Source: Limonium bicolor (Eukaryota; Streptophyta; Magnoliopsida; Caryophyllales; Plumbaginaceae). From it: a stretch of 64,000 nt of DNA. Positions 32,837 to 45,099 of the stretch are shown here, in pieces. The position numbers were made by a program, and so were the translations under genes. The notes beneath the pieces are model-generated. The model made no database searches, was not told where the DNA came from, and saw nothing but the letters and a program-made list of their open reading frames with translations. How positions within the stretch are numbered: position 1 is the first letter of the stretch; each line of letters opens with the position of its first letter. Location: positions 1 through 64,000 of the forward strand of contig JAIOTZ010000138.1 of assembly GCA_023374045.1 (NCBI GenBank), read 5' to 3'.

Positions 32837-33660
32837 TATACATGAGACTACACATACATAATTGAAACTTTTAAACGTGCATGTAAACTACAGATACATA
32901 ATTGAAACTTTGTAAATACATATATATATATCACCATGGAAAATTAATCCAAAAGATAAATATGTACAATCTTTTATTCGCGGGAAGTACGTCTTTCGAC
33001 CACTCTAGAAAGGCTGTGAAACTTAGGTTGCTCCAACCAAACTTCGCTTTCAAATTGAACAAATTTAGTACAACACTCAACTGACTTAACTTTGTAGCAT
33101 CACATCGTGGGTATAGTGGTGTTTTGGAAGAATCCAACACAGTTTCATACTTGTCTGATTTGTTGAGTTATGCTGTTGGAACCTTGTTTTCCAGATGATG
33201 ACAAACTAAGTGAGTCTGCTTGATGACTGATTCATCATTTGAGCTTACAACGACATCCTCTGAAGAGCAGGGCGAGTTCAGCAATATCAAAGAGTACCTG
33301 TGCAGATGAAGGTGCGTCAAAACATAGGACATAAACATTTCGCTCAATGAGTTTTATGCAGAGTAGTCAGGGAATAATTTATGAATTTATACAAAAATAA
33401 GAATGTGGGAAAAGGGATCATGGAGTATCTTCACTCACTTAGTCCAAGACATTATATTATTTATTTTGTATTAAGCACAAGAGTGCATTTAGTATTGTGT
33501 GGGTTTTCATACGTTTAGTTTTTTACACTCAGAAAGAAAACACTACATTCCGAGAGAGAGCTTTAGAAGTTATAGTTGTTTCTATTTGCGCACATAGATA
33601 ATTATTATGTAAAAACAAATACAATATATTGATTCTCTTATCTCTTCTCTCACTGTATCA
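32837..33660. other. Spacer with LTR-like words
   Basis: No coding signal. A duplicated CATACATAATTGAAACTTT lies at about 32850 and 32893. TGTTGGAACCTTG at 33174 resembles a retrotransposon LTR start, but no matching second copy is in the window. Confidence 0.35.
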
Positions 33661-34330
33661 TACATGCTGTTGCGGTGCCTCTCTTCACTCTCTTTTCTCA
33701 TGGTAATTTTATTGCCTTAACTGGCAAACAAGGAACATACATGCTCTTGCGGCGCCTCTCCTCATTCTCTTATCTCTTGGTTATATTGTAACCCTAACTG
33801 GAAAACAAGCAACATACATGCTCTTGCACCTCTCTTCATTTTCTTTTTATCATGGTAATTTTGCTGCCCTAACTGGCGAACAAGGAACATACATGCTCTT
33901 GCGCCTCTCTTCATTCTATTCTCTCACAGTAATTTTACAGCCCTAAATACGAACAAGGAACATACATGCTCTTGCGCCTCTCTTCATTTTATTTTCTCAC
34001 AGTAATTTGCAACCTTAACTAGTGTTCAAGGAACATTCATGCTCTTGCACCTCCCTTCATTCTATTTCTTTCATGGTAATTTTGCAGCCTAACTAGCGAA
34101 CAAGGAACATACTTGTTCTTGCACCTCTCTTCTTTCTATTATGTCACGGTAATTTTGCAGCCCTAACTGGCGAACAAGGAACATACATGCTCTTGTGCCT
34201 CTCTTCATTCTATTCACTCACGGTATTATGGCAACCCCAACTGAAGAACAAGAAGAATCATTCTCTTGCGCCTCTCTTCATTTTGCAACTCTAACTGGCG
34301 AACAAGGAACGTACATGCTCTGTTCTTGCT
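33661..34330 (+). repeat. Minisatellite, about 9 units of about 75 bp
   Basis: Each unit contains AACAAGGAACATACATGCTC followed by TTGCGCCTCTCTTCATT, a T-rich stretch, GGTAATTTTGCAGCCC and TAACTGGCG. Units vary by small indels. The last two are shortened (34262-34330). Confidence 0.9.
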
Positions 34331-34339
34331 GAAATAAAA

Positions 34340-34490
34340 AAAAACTAAGCAGGTGAAACGGGTGACGGGTGAAACGGGTGTGGGTGTAGAAATTTTGGGT
34401 GACGGTCGGGTCAGGTGATGTGGGTGAAAACGGGTGACGGGTGCGGGTGAATTGTCACCTGACCCAAACCCGACCCATTGCCATTCCTAA
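34340..34490. mobile_element. End of an hAT-like element (GGGTGACGGG-rich)
   Basis: Repeats of GAAACGGGTGACGGGTG lead to a right end whose reverse complement is TAGGAATGGCAATGGGTC. This closely matches the TAGGxxTGGCAA ends of plant hAT-like elements. The opposite end and a target duplication were not found. Confidence 0.5.
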
Positions 34491-36420
34491 TAACACATCT
34501 TTCCTCAAGCTCTACAATGAACAACAAACTACACCCACCTAAAGGTATTTGGCTGCATCTGCTGGCCGAACTTAAGACCTTTCAACACTCACAAAATTAG
34601 CCTTCACATCTAGAGAATGTATTTTCCTTGGCTATTGTCCTAACTCCACAGGCTATATTTGTTTTGACATTTTATATCAGAAAACCTGATATCTACAAAT
34701 GTGAATTTCAATGAACTAGAGTTTCCGTTCTCTCACCAAAACAAACAACACCCTGAATCTGTCTCTGAACTAGAGGCCGTCTCCAAATATTATGGCCCCC
34801 CCCTGTGCAATCTCCTTCTCCACTTCAAACCTATAATTTACACCCCTTACTATCCAACAAATATTTTCATCCCTTAGATCCTCATACACATTCTCCGTCA
34901 ATAACGCCCACATCACCAACCTCCACCTCCAACTCTTCCTCTCCTTCACATCCACCTAGACACCCTTTGATCACCCACCCAGAACAACACTTTGAAACCC
35001 AATGTGTGTACTGATGGAATCATCAAGTGGCTCCACAATACCACCACTTCTTCCCCCTATATCCGAATCATCCCTCATATACCCAAGCTATCAAATATCT
35101 TGAATGGGTTATAGCCATCCAACAGGAATATGATGCCCTTATGAACAATCAAACATGGGAAAGTGTACCCTATTCTCCTCACATGAACCTTATGGGTACT
35201 AAGTGAATCTTGAAGACAAAAATAAAAGTTAATGGAGAATTAAAAAAATAAAAGCGTGTTTAGTGGCTCAAGGCTACATCCAAGAGCATGACATGATTAC
35301 TCCAAACTTTCAGTCCTGTAGTCAAGGTTAGCACTATAAGGTTAATCCTAGCCATTGCTACTGCCTAGCCTACACCGGCCAATTCAACCGTTGGATGTTT
35401 TTGATAATTAGGCAATTGCCATTTATTAAAATTAAAGACAACAGTTGGATGTGGATAACACTTTTTACATGAGCATAAGAGGAAGATGTCTTCATCAAAC
35501 AACCTACAGGCTTTATGCGTAAGCAATTTCTTACTTTTGTGTGTAAGCCAAAAAAGGCGTTATATGGGCCCTAACAAAGTCCAAGAACCAATTATTAAGT
35601 TCCTATCTCATTCATCTTGTGTTTTTTTTTCTATCTTATTCAGATCCTTCCCCATCCATCTACAAAAATGACTCTAATCTTGTTTATGTCCTAGTATATG
35701 TTGATGACATAGTTGCCACTTGGTTTTCTCCTCCTACATAACCTTATCTCCTCCCTAGCCTGTGAATTTCCTATTAAAGACCTTGGCCCTATACACTTTT
35801 TTCTGGCATTTAGGTTACCAGAGATAACTCAGGTCTTAAGCTTTCTCAGAAACAATATATCAGTGACCTTTTGACTCGCCTTAATAAGATCACTTGTAAA
35901 TCAGTTGCTACACCTATGCAGACTCCACTATTCTTGACAATCCAGACTCACCACCACACACAAATATCACACAATATTGAAGTTATTGGAAGTTTACACT
36001 GGCTTTTACCAGACATTAGCTTTGCAGTAAATCGTCTAAGCCAATATGCATAATCCTAAGATTTTCACTAGTCAAAAGCTTTTTGTGTCACCTGAATGGT
36101 ACCCTAGATCTAGGTTTCTTCTTCTCTTCCTCTTTGTTGGGTGAGTTACGCATCTACTCCGATGCCGACTGGGCTGGCTTCTGCCATGACAGACGCTCGA
36201 CCTCAGGTTTCCTCATGTACATTAGGGATAAGTTAATTTCCAAGAGCTCTAGAAAACAACGAACTGTCGCCCGTCGTCGACGGAGGCCGAGTATAAATCT
36301 TTGGCCACGATCACCGCAGAGACTGTGTGGATTCAAACATTAGGATTTTTTTTGAAGAAATTTCTAGTCTTGAAATGTGATAATCTTGGTACTACTTACC
36401 TTGCATCGAATCCAGTGTTC
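34491..36420 (+). pseudogene. copia-C pol (integrase end, RT, RNase H), first part
   Basis: A strongly decayed Ty1/copia pol on the + strand. Integrase C-terminal pieces (VFGCICWPNLRPF, about 34530) are followed by a Pro/Ser/Thr-rich linker. RT pieces are YTQAIKYLEW, QTFSPVVKVSTIRLILAIATA (about 35300-35365), FIKQPTGF and the YVDD region (degraded, about 35695). RNase H pieces are SDADWAGFCHDRRSTSGF (about 36150-36210), [22 protein letters not shown] (about 36275-36340) and [19 protein letters not shown]. The reading breaks at 36420 where the Ogre-like element enters and resumes at 51825. The 5' part of copia-C is absent, cut off at the hAT-like end. Confidence 0.88.
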
Positions 36421-36791
36421 CATGGTGTAGACACCAAAAATTCTCACCCCATAAAGCAAATTTCGAAATAATAAGAGGGGTCGTCGCCTTTCTTTTTCAA
36501 AACATATTAGCGTGCGTGCCATAACGAAACCGTCATTTTATACCTTTTTCAAAGCATTTCATAAAAACACGATTTTCCAAAAAATGAATTTTCAAACAAT
36601 AATCCGGTTTTAAACCCATTCATCTTGTTTTATTTGCCTATCTTATTATTTACATTCCATAATTTCATGCCATTAGATTAGTCTTCTCTTTTTTCCTTGT
36701 ATACTTTCTTTTAAACTCGTAGCATTTTTTAGAGGAGTTATCCATTTGAAATTAGGGCTCTTGTATTATTTCTCCCATGAACATACTGAAA

Positions 36792-36866
36792 TCCGACATA
36801 GCGCAATTGGTTAAGGTTCCTATCATACAAACCGCAGCTCTTGGGTTCGATTCCTGGCGTAGGCTG
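36792..36866 (+). other. tRNA-like module 1 in the 5' LTR
   Basis: A perfect box A (TAGCGCAATTGG, 36799) and box B (GGTTCGATTCC, about 36844) lie at tRNA-like spacing over about 75 bp. Several tRNA positions are kept, but I cannot pair a full acceptor stem, so it is a tRNA-derived sequence, not a called tRNA gene. It is conserved at 48182-48254. Confidence 0.6.
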
Positions 36867-36941
36867 GAAGCGTTTTTCTTTGTTATTTTAGCGCACGACC
36901 TGACCTTTTTATTTTATTTCTCCGCTACTATCTACTAAAAT

Positions 36942-37012
36942 CGGTTGCAGCTCAACTGGTAGGACATGCAGGAAGGGAGAGTGAGGTCTAAGTTCGAAAC
37001 TTGGTAGGGGCA
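36942..37012 (+). other. tRNA-like module 2 in the 5' LTR
   Basis: GCAGCTCAACTGGTAGG (box A type) and AGTTCGAAACT (box B type) lie about 55 bp apart within about 71 bp, resembling a second tRNA-derived unit. It sits about 80 bp after module 1. It is conserved at about 48327-48399. Confidence 0.55.
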
Positions 37013-37910
37013 CATTTTGTGACTACCATTATTTTTGCCAGCTAGTATCCAAATAGGGTCCTGCCCAAATCGGCCCACACCTTATAATCAGCCCATTTCT
37101 TGTAAACCCCACATAAAGCCCATAAGACAAAACAATACAGTATGGGTCATGCTTTTTTTTAAGGTGTCGATCGAGACATTACAGTATGGACGCCATACTC
37201 CTCATTCCTCGGTCATTCTTCCCCAAGCTACACCCACGCCTGAAGTTCACCCTCCCCACATTTCGCCATTTTTAAAGCTGACCATCTCAAGCTTCACTCT
37301 CGATCAGCCCACAGTATGGGCACGGTTTCGAAAGAATCGATTACTCCCCCCATACTGATGATTCTTCAGTCGTTCTTCCTAAGTCGATGGCTCTGGTTCT
37401 TAAATCTTGGACCCCTCGTTTTCTTCGGAAGAAGGCCTCGTTTTCGTTCTTGCCCGCTGAAACTATCTTCCTCTACCTTCGTCTTCATTTCAAAGCAACG
37501 CTCCATCTACATTCGAAACTTACTCCACCAGAGACCACCGTTGATGTCTCTCCTACCTACCGGAAAGTTACCAGCAACAGACACGGCTTTGGAAACATTC
37601 CTTTCGTCAGTTTGAAATCCCGAGGACCCCTTCTTCTTCCTTGTCTCTTGGTCTGCTCTCGGAAGTTGCCGATTACCACCATCAACGGCTTCCTCATCAG
37701 TCCCTCACTATCTCCAAACATTCGAACCCAAAAGAAGAGAAAAAACGATCCTGTCTCTTCGAAGACTGGATTTTAATCTCTCGATTCTGCCCATTCCCTC
37801 TCGATCGACTCCCTCTCTCTCTCGTCCCCAATAACCTAAACCCACTATGGCCCAACAACCTGGCCCATATCCTATCTAGGCCCAATCCAGCCCAAAACCT
37901 CAAATGAAGT

Positions 37911-38290
37911 CCAACTCGGCCCAAAAGCCCAACCAAGGCCCAACTTGACCCACAAGCCCAATCAAGGCCCACTCGACCCAAATGCCCAACATTAGGCCCA
38001 ATCCGATCTGGCCCAATTCGACTCGATCAATCCAACTCGGCCCAAAAGCCCAACCAAGGCCCAACTTGACCCACAAGCCCAATCAAGGCCCACTCGACCC
38101 AAATGCCCAACATTAGGCCCATCCGATCCGGCCCAATTCGACTCGATCAATCTAACTCGGCCCAAAAGCCCAACCAAGGCCCAACTTGACCCACAAGCCC
38201 AATCAAGGCCCACTCGACCCAAATGCCCAACATTAGGCCCCATCCGACCCGGCCCAATTCGACTCGATCAATCCAACCCGGCCCATTTTC
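37911..38290 (+). repeat. 120-bp tandem array in the 5' LTR
   Basis: Units begin TC(C/T)AACTCGGCCCAAAAGCCC at 37911, 38031 and 38151, with a partial fourth at 38271. Each is rich in GGCCCA words. The 3' LTR has the same array at 49312-49690 with units of about 121-123 bp. GGCCCA/TGGGCC words are also known as site II promoter elements, but here they are simply part of the repeat. Confidence 0.85.
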
Positions 38291-40411
38291 CAATTTTGGC
38301 CCAAACTCAATTAAATCCAAAATTCAAATCAAACCCAATTCACTCAACCTAGTTCAATTCAAACCCAAGCTCATTTATCCAGTCCACACTCAGTTTGTAA
38401 TTGTCATTCAAACTCCAAAAACCCAAAAAAGAATTTCAAACATTTCTTTTATTCAAACTTCATTAAGTTTTCACAAGAAACCATTTTGTAGAATTTTTAA
38501 AAAGGAAAAACTCTTCTCACATCACAGAAAACTCTTCTTAAATGCAGAAAGTTCTTCTCACATATACAGAAAGTTTTCTCCTAAAACATTTCTCAAAATT
38601 AGTGTTTTTTTTCGTCGAGAATTCCGAACAAAATTCAAAGTTTTCTAACTTAGCTTTCAAACTTGAAATAAGCCGTTTTCGGGAAACATGAGATGTCTAA
38701 CACCTTCAAAGAACGTTTTCCTCCTAGTTAGACATCACTTGTCTCTCTTCCAAAATAAAAATGCGAGGCGGGGCACTAGGGTCATAACCTCCCTTGTCGC
38801 AGTCTGGATCTCTTTAGGCGGGGCATTAGGGTGACAAACATCCCCTAATTGCAGCCTAGATTTTTACAAGGCGGGGTGCTAGGATGTGACTGCCTTCCTA
38901 GTTGCAGCCGGGATTTCAGAATCGTCTAACTCCCTTCCACTCGATTTCAATATTTTAGTTTTAACGTTTTAAAATCCGGGAGTTAGAGACGTTATTAGGG
39001 TTTGACCGAGGGCACCTCATTTATGGTGTTTCTCTCTAAACCTTAGTTTTCGACATAAATACATTGCCCCATCTTTCGAGCCTCGGCACTTACCATTAAT
39101 TAAGTGTCGTGTTCGAGGGGGTACATAGGGTAATCCCTCGGGATTATCCGCCCTTTTACAAAAAATGATTTTCCTCAATCGCTTTCAAACCTCAAATTTA
39201 AAAAAACTCGGGATCTCTATTCAAATATCAATTGCCTCACACACTCAAATCATCTTCAAAATTCCAAATCACTTCATACTCAGATCATCGTTCAAACTCC
39301 AACTCGCATTAAACTCAAACCCTCTTACAAATTCTAGCTTCATTCAAACTTCCAAAGTCTCACAGGCCCGAGCGTCTCATAGACTCGAACATCTCACGAA
39401 CTCGAATGTCTCACGACCCGAGCGTCTCACAGACTCAATCATTCTGAGATTTCAACGTCTCACAGACCTGGGCGTCTCACAGACTCTAACCTCCCAAAAC
39501 CCGAAACTTCTTGAAACTTCGAATCCTCCCAAATCTCAAACGCTACAAATATCCTCAAGCTCCACAAACATCAAAACTCCTAAAATCTCAAATCCTGAAC
39601 TACGTAAGGTCTGATCTCGACAGGGAGTTGAGTATGTAGGCAGCCCATCTAGGGTGCGACCCCATTCCAAACAAAAAAACCTTTTCTCCCTCTGAGTGGC
39701 TTTCATGTCTCTCAAAACATTCAAACCTCCTTAGGTTCCCACAAACTTCAAACCACCAGACTCCAAGTCTTGCCTATTCACTCGACCTCAGACTCTTCCC
39801 AAATCTTCATTCTCTACTCATCTGAGTTCACAACTCCTCCCCTTGGCGCTAGCTTGGCAGAAAACTCACCTTCATTCTCTTTCTCTTCTCTCTTCCTGTC
39901 ATAATCCTATCCTTTGGCTTTAACTGAATCTCTCTAAAAAGGTTTTGAAAGAAGGCAATCCCGACAATTGGAGACCGAGGTTTCCTCGGGCACCAATCCG
40001 AAGTCGTGGTCGTTGCCACTTCTGAGGGGTGTAACCCAGTGCGAACCCAACATTAATCTCTACAAATGACCAGATAAGTCCTATCCATAGGGAACACCTC
40101 AGAGTCAACTAACGGTTCTTAGAACCCTCATCTTCCCTTCCTAGTTCCTTAGGTCAAACTAGGTGGCGACTCTAGTCAATTCCGCCTTATAGAGGCATAA
40201 GTCCGTGTGGAGCCCATTGAGAGCGGGTGTGGTTTTTCACTAATACTCCCCATATGCTTTCTGGGAAAGACGGACGATAAAGTAGGTATTTGAGGGATGC
40301 CAGAATAACGGGTTTTCACCCTCCACAGAATGGCATTTTAGGATCTAGACTTCTCAACAAGAACCATATTTAGATAGACCCCCCATAACCGAAAAATCAC
40401 CCTCCACCGAA

Positions 40412-40427
40412 TGGCGACTCTGCTGGG
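40412..40427 (+). other. Primer binding site of the Ogre-like element
   Basis: TGGCGACTCTGCTGGG follows the 5' LTR end directly. It pairs with a tRNA 3' end of type ...GTCGCCA. From memory this is the tRNA-Arg-type site reported for Ogre elements. It differs from the TGGTATCAGAGC site of the copia elements here. Confidence 0.75.
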
Positions 40428-42680
40428 TAGAACTTGAGTAAGTTTTTCTCAAACTCAAGGAAGACTGAACTCCATTCAAAATTGTCGGGCTTTCCCCCTT
40501 CTTTCAAAACCTTCAAGAGATCTCTTTTCAAAGCCTCTAGGATTATTCTACTCCACACTTGAGTGTGTATCTGATGAGACAGATAGGATTTATTAGATCC
40601 TCAACAAACTTACAACAATTGGGTTCATAATTAGCTCACGATTAGAAAGAGACACTTAGGATTGAATGAAGCTAACTTCCATTTAGGTTAATGAACAACC
40701 AATTTGGAATCACTAATCTCAAGACAAAACCCTTAGTGATTAGGTTGGTGCTAACTTCTCTGCTTATTTACATTTTATGATTGTGGGGTGCATTGGGTGG
40801 GTAGCTTAGGACATGCATTCCTCTGTGTCACCCGTTTTATCCACGATGTCACGGGATCCCCAACCGGTCCACGGTTGATTCCCCATGAGCTGGTCACTCT
40901 CTCAGTGAACAAACCCACGAAGCGGTATGGTCTCCGACTAACGCTTTGAAGCTCATGATCCAAAAAATATCCTCCATTACCTGAGTCAAAGCCAGCATAT
41001 AGTGAGCCATGAGCCTTCAGTGTCTAGCTGCCTTATCCAGTGTCTAAGACGGGTTTATGGGAGTCACCCCCTTGTATGCCGCCTGTCTGACCACCCTTTG
41101 CCTTACCTTGAAGATTGCATGGGCTCAGTTCTCCATTGTTCCTCTGCACCACGGGTGTCTCTAAAGCCCAATGTCACGCTACACGTCCATAGAGGATCCC
41201 GTATTTACCGGATACCCATAATGGCACACGTAGTCAGTGAATAATTTGGACTTTAGAAGACGTGGAGAGACGAGAGACCCATTCTCATGCAGTACTTCCC
41301 CGAGTTTTCCGCAAAGTGGGGTGTTGTCGGATCATCACTGGCCGTGGCGTATGTTTCTTTACCATCTCGGGTTTCCTGACCTTTCGAACTTAAGCACTCC
41401 GGACTTTCTTTATGACGTGCCTCGCAAGAAGCATAACAGAGAAAAACCCCGAGAGATGACAGTGAAGGGACGACGGTTCCCCCGGTGAGACGGAGTCATA
41501 ATTGACCTGGAAAGTGATTATCCCAACACTAACACTTACAGCTCCACATCAAATATAGCCACGATTTACTTTATGTTATACATGTGTGCAAATCACTTTT
41601 TCAGACCAATCCGTTTTAAAATGTTCGGAATTCTCGTTTGCATGTCCCTAAAAGCTGTTTTGCGAGCTCGTTTTAATTTAAAGTTCCACAAAATATTTAC
41701 TCATAAATAGGGTCTTCAAAATTTGTTTTACTAAAATGCTATTGCCGAAACAATTTTCAAAAAAAAATTGATTTCGAAAAACCTACTTTCTACAATGAAT
41801 TTCAAACAACATTCTTCCCACATTCTTTCAAATTTGTTTTGAAAACACTTTTCAAGTTGTTTTTCATAAACGTATTTCAAATAAATGATTTAGTCCCCAT
41901 GTTGTGACCCGCTATTTTTGAAGTTCATCCCACCTTCAAGAGCAGCGGTCATTACCGTGGAGCGTACTAGTCATTTCGTGTTTTCACAAAAGTGGTGGAT
42001 TTTCATAATGATTTTGTGCTCAATCATTCACCTTTCCTTTATCAAAAATATCCCTCATTCCCCACGACGGAGCAAACGAGGCAGCATGAAGATCAACTAC
42101 GCGGATCGAGCCGGAAATCAGAGGCGCACAAACCCGTGGAGCTAGCCGAGCGACAGGAAGGCCACAGCGACCGTTCAAATAAAATCAGAGTTGCACCAAC
42201 CCGAGTCAAGTGACATAAAGACTAGCGACACCGGTTCGAGTTCAAATTGTTGAAATCAGAAGAACACCAACCCGTTTTGCTTCGCTGCAAAAAGAGAGAA
42301 TGAGCGAGCAGCCGGTCAAGAGCCGGAGAGAGAGCGAGACGGTCAAGAACCCAAAGGCGAGCGAGCAGCCAACCAGGAGGCCGAACATTAGCAGTCATTC
42401 AGAAGCCCGAAGACGGACCGGGGATTTCAGAAGAAGTTTAGCTTAAAACTCCCATTTGAATGACTTTTTTAGAATTAATGATGTATAGGTTTTCCCCTAT
42501 GATTTCTTTTCTCTCTTGTCCATTTCCAAATATAGTACATGTATAGGTGTATACATGCCCTTCGAGTTTATTTAGATCAATGTGTATAGGGTTCCCCACT
42601 CCCTATTTTATTTGCGAATGATCGAGCGTCAATATTCATCTTGAGAAAATCCACCATGTTGAAAACACATGTTTTCAAAA
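40428..42680 (+). other. Internal region, non-coding 5' part of the Ogre-like element
   Basis: No gag or pol motif is visible on either strand. Short frames (60-85 residues) lack recognisable domains. The region includes CGAGCGAGCAGCCGG-like short repeats near 42300-42370. Confidence 0.5.
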
Positions 42681-42815
42681 ATGTTTTTCCAAAACTTGGT
42701 TTCTTTTGGCATGCACGTATGATAAAAAGAATGAATAAGGGACGACTGTAGTTATATATCAAACTTTGCTTTATGGGGTGAGAATTCACGGTATCTACAG
42801 GAGGTATCCCCTAAA
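42681..42815 (-). repeat. Inverted, diverged LTR-start and polypurine-tract-like segment
   Basis: Read on the minus strand, TTTAGGGGATACCTCC (42815-42800) is followed by TGTAGATACC and then AATTCTCACCCCATAAAGC. This matches the LTR start of the host element (TGTAGACACC...ATTCTCACCCCATAAAGC) with about four differences in 35 bases, and has a tract like AAGGGGAGCCATC in front. Weaker similarity (CATACGTGCATGCC..GAAACC) continues further. It looks like the 3' LTR start of a related element lying in the opposite orientation. Its other limits could not be found. Confidence 0.6.
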
Positions 42816-45090
42816 TAAGCAACGCCAACAAATGCAACTAAGCAAAAAGCAAAACACATGCATTGCATTCACGACAAAAAAAAGAGTCACTTGTACTTCC
42901 AGTCATTTCAAATCCATCAATCATTCACGAGTCTTGTCCACCTCAAAATCTGCACGATCATGGTTTCATTGTCACCACACTATACACCAGCTTTCATCCC
43001 AAATACCCAGACCGCCAAAGCCCGATCCTCAGAGGGACAGAAAAGAAAACCAGGAAGTTCAAACCCCTCCCAATCAGAATCACCATGCACGCCAGCGACC
43101 AAAAGGGAAAATGTGTCATACTGTAGGGCCACCATGCGGGAGTTGTCACTCCCTAAAAGTCCAAAATTCTAGGAGTCAATCACCAACCCGACCACACTCG
43201 AGAATTACTTCTCCGACAACAACCCCGACAAGTCAACCACCTTTAGAGCCAACGATGACGGGATGAGCTTCATGAACTACGAGCTGAATTCAACTCAAGT
43301 GAGACTAGTCATAACCTTACCACTCATGCATTGCATCAAAAAAAAGAGGGACAAAAAAAAAAGACATTCAATCAACCATTTCCATTCACCATTTTCAGCA
43401 TTTCATGCATCCTATATATAGTAATTCCATATTACCACAATACATCTCATGGTAGATAATTGCATCTCCATATTATCACAACACATTGCATGGTAGATCG
43501 TTGCGTTTGCATACTCCCGTATCGAAACGACGTCTTTGGCGAAAATCTTGATTGATTGTTTGAATAGGGTGCGTGAACCACTTAACTCTTGACCCATCAA
43601 TGAACACAAGGGTCTAATTAAACACGGCACCACAGACCAAGTGAGTAGTGTGCAAAGAGCGGTATTTTCCCTTGAATTCCGAATGAGGATATTGGACAAT
43701 CCTATGAGCGACGAGGGAAGGTAGAGAGAGCCAATTGAGGTAAAACCACGAGTGACGTGTGCATTCCTTCATCACACAGAGAGGCATAATACAGAGTGAG
43801 ATCAATGTCGATAATCAGGATACGAACTGTGATTCATGCAAGGATCTGAGAATAGTAAGAAAACAATCGTTGACTAATGAGAATGACGAGGCACTTAGGA
43901 TCAAAATCTCCACAAGGCCAAAAAGCTCTAATTTTCCCGAACATAACTCCTTAGTGAGCCCCGCTGAGCCTTTCAAGAAAAACTCCTTTTTCAAAAAAAA
44001 AAAAAGAAAGCTCCACAACATGCCAACCCACATATACGCACTTACCCCTGCAATAGAGGACATCGAAGGAGCCAAAGCCGTGGTCCCTCTCTGCCATCTT
44101 TCACCAAAACAACATAAATGGTCAAAGAAAATCAATGAGTCAATGCGATTCCAAAGTCGAACACCAAAAAAGAACACCGAAAATGTTCAAGAAGATCAGC
44201 GATGGGTCAATGCAACTTCAAAGCTGAAAGCCAAATAAAAGCAGAGAATGCTTGGGAAAGTTGATGAGCCAAATGCAATTTAAAAAAAAAAACATAAAAA
44301 TGATAAGAAAGTGAAAATCGTACACCAAAAGAGGCAAGAATGAGAAAAATAATCCAAAAGACCAATGGTGTTCCGAAGAAACCAATAAAGGTTATCAAAA
44401 CCCGTCCAATCATTCCACCCATGGCAAAGGTGAAACACCTCCTCTATTGCACCAAAGCTCCACGACTCCCAAATTGATCCTCCGGTCCCATGTGACATAC
44501 AGCATACCCCCCAGCCCCGTTATAACCCAATAAAAGACCTCTGACTCGTTAGTTGATGAGCGTTGACTGAAAGTATCAAATCTGAAACATGAATCATAAG
44601 CTTCGTACTTGTTACCAACATTTCCCGTCATACCAAAGGGACTATGAGCGAATGAGTGCGACCTTACTTCACAAGGTCCTTTGAGTGTGAGTGACTATTT
44701 GATCTAAGCACCAAAACATAAACAGCTAAACCCATTGCAGGTGAGGAATTTGTGAGGATCGTAAAGTCCGGGACCTCAAAAAGAAATTCTTAGGAAAATA
44801 CTGCTCCAAGCATTAAGAGTATCATTACACCATTAGCACACACGGCCATACTCATGAGAGATTGACCCGCATCCCTCCATGAGAGGAAAGCGATTCACGC
44901 ATTTCAGTTCAACAATCGTTCAAGATCGAACCAAAAATGTCTTATATTCGTAAACCTCATATTAATAGAGATAGGACCGTACACTCTCTCCAAAAACTGC
45001 ATATGCATTTTGCATCGTATCTAGCATTTAATATTTGCATGCATCATAAGCACTCCATCACCAACATCTGATCGGTAAGAACTCTGCCTA
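42816..45090. other. Internal region, no recognised genes
   Basis: Reading frames up to 166 residues occur but lack any domain I know and are rich in Ser, Pro, His or Lys. A poly(A)-rich patch sits at about 43990. It could be internal sequence of the inverted related element that begins at 42815. Confidence 0.4.
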
Positions 45091-45099
45091 GTCTTGCTG

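Larger units (their letters stand above)
36426..40410 (+). repeat. 5' LTR of the Ogre-like element
   Basis: It is colinear with 47818-51819 throughout. From left it holds two tRNA-like modules (36792-37012), a GC-richer segment (37.2-37.9 kb), the 120-bp GGCCCAA array (37.9-38.3 kb), GAGGCGGGGC repeats (38.76-38.89 kb), CTCACAGACTCG repeats (39.36-39.49 kb) and the GTAGGCAGCC block (39.6 kb). The longest + strand frames (up to 274 residues in the 3' copy) overlap these repeats, differ between the two LTRs by frameshifts, and look non-coding. Confidence 0.88.

Noticed and set aside
36792..37012. Calling two functional tRNA genes
   Set aside because: Box A and box B are good, but full acceptor and anticodon stems could not be paired by eye and the sequences are part of a repeated LTR.
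37697..38243. Minus-strand frames with Trp/Gly-rich repeated peptides
   Set aside because: They are translations of the 120-bp GGCCCAA tandem array.
37035..38648. Plus-strand frames of 88-141 residues in the Ogre-like 5' LTR, and their counterparts up to 274 residues at 48422-49397
   Set aside because: The same DNA in the two LTRs opens different frames because of small indels, and the peptides follow repeat units. The conservation is due to LTR identity, not to coding.
42766..43266. A 166-residue Ser/Pro/His-rich frame in the Ogre-like interior as a gag candidate
   Set aside because: Three frames are open over the same stretch, no gag core or zinc knuckle is present, and it starts inside the inverted LTR-like segment.
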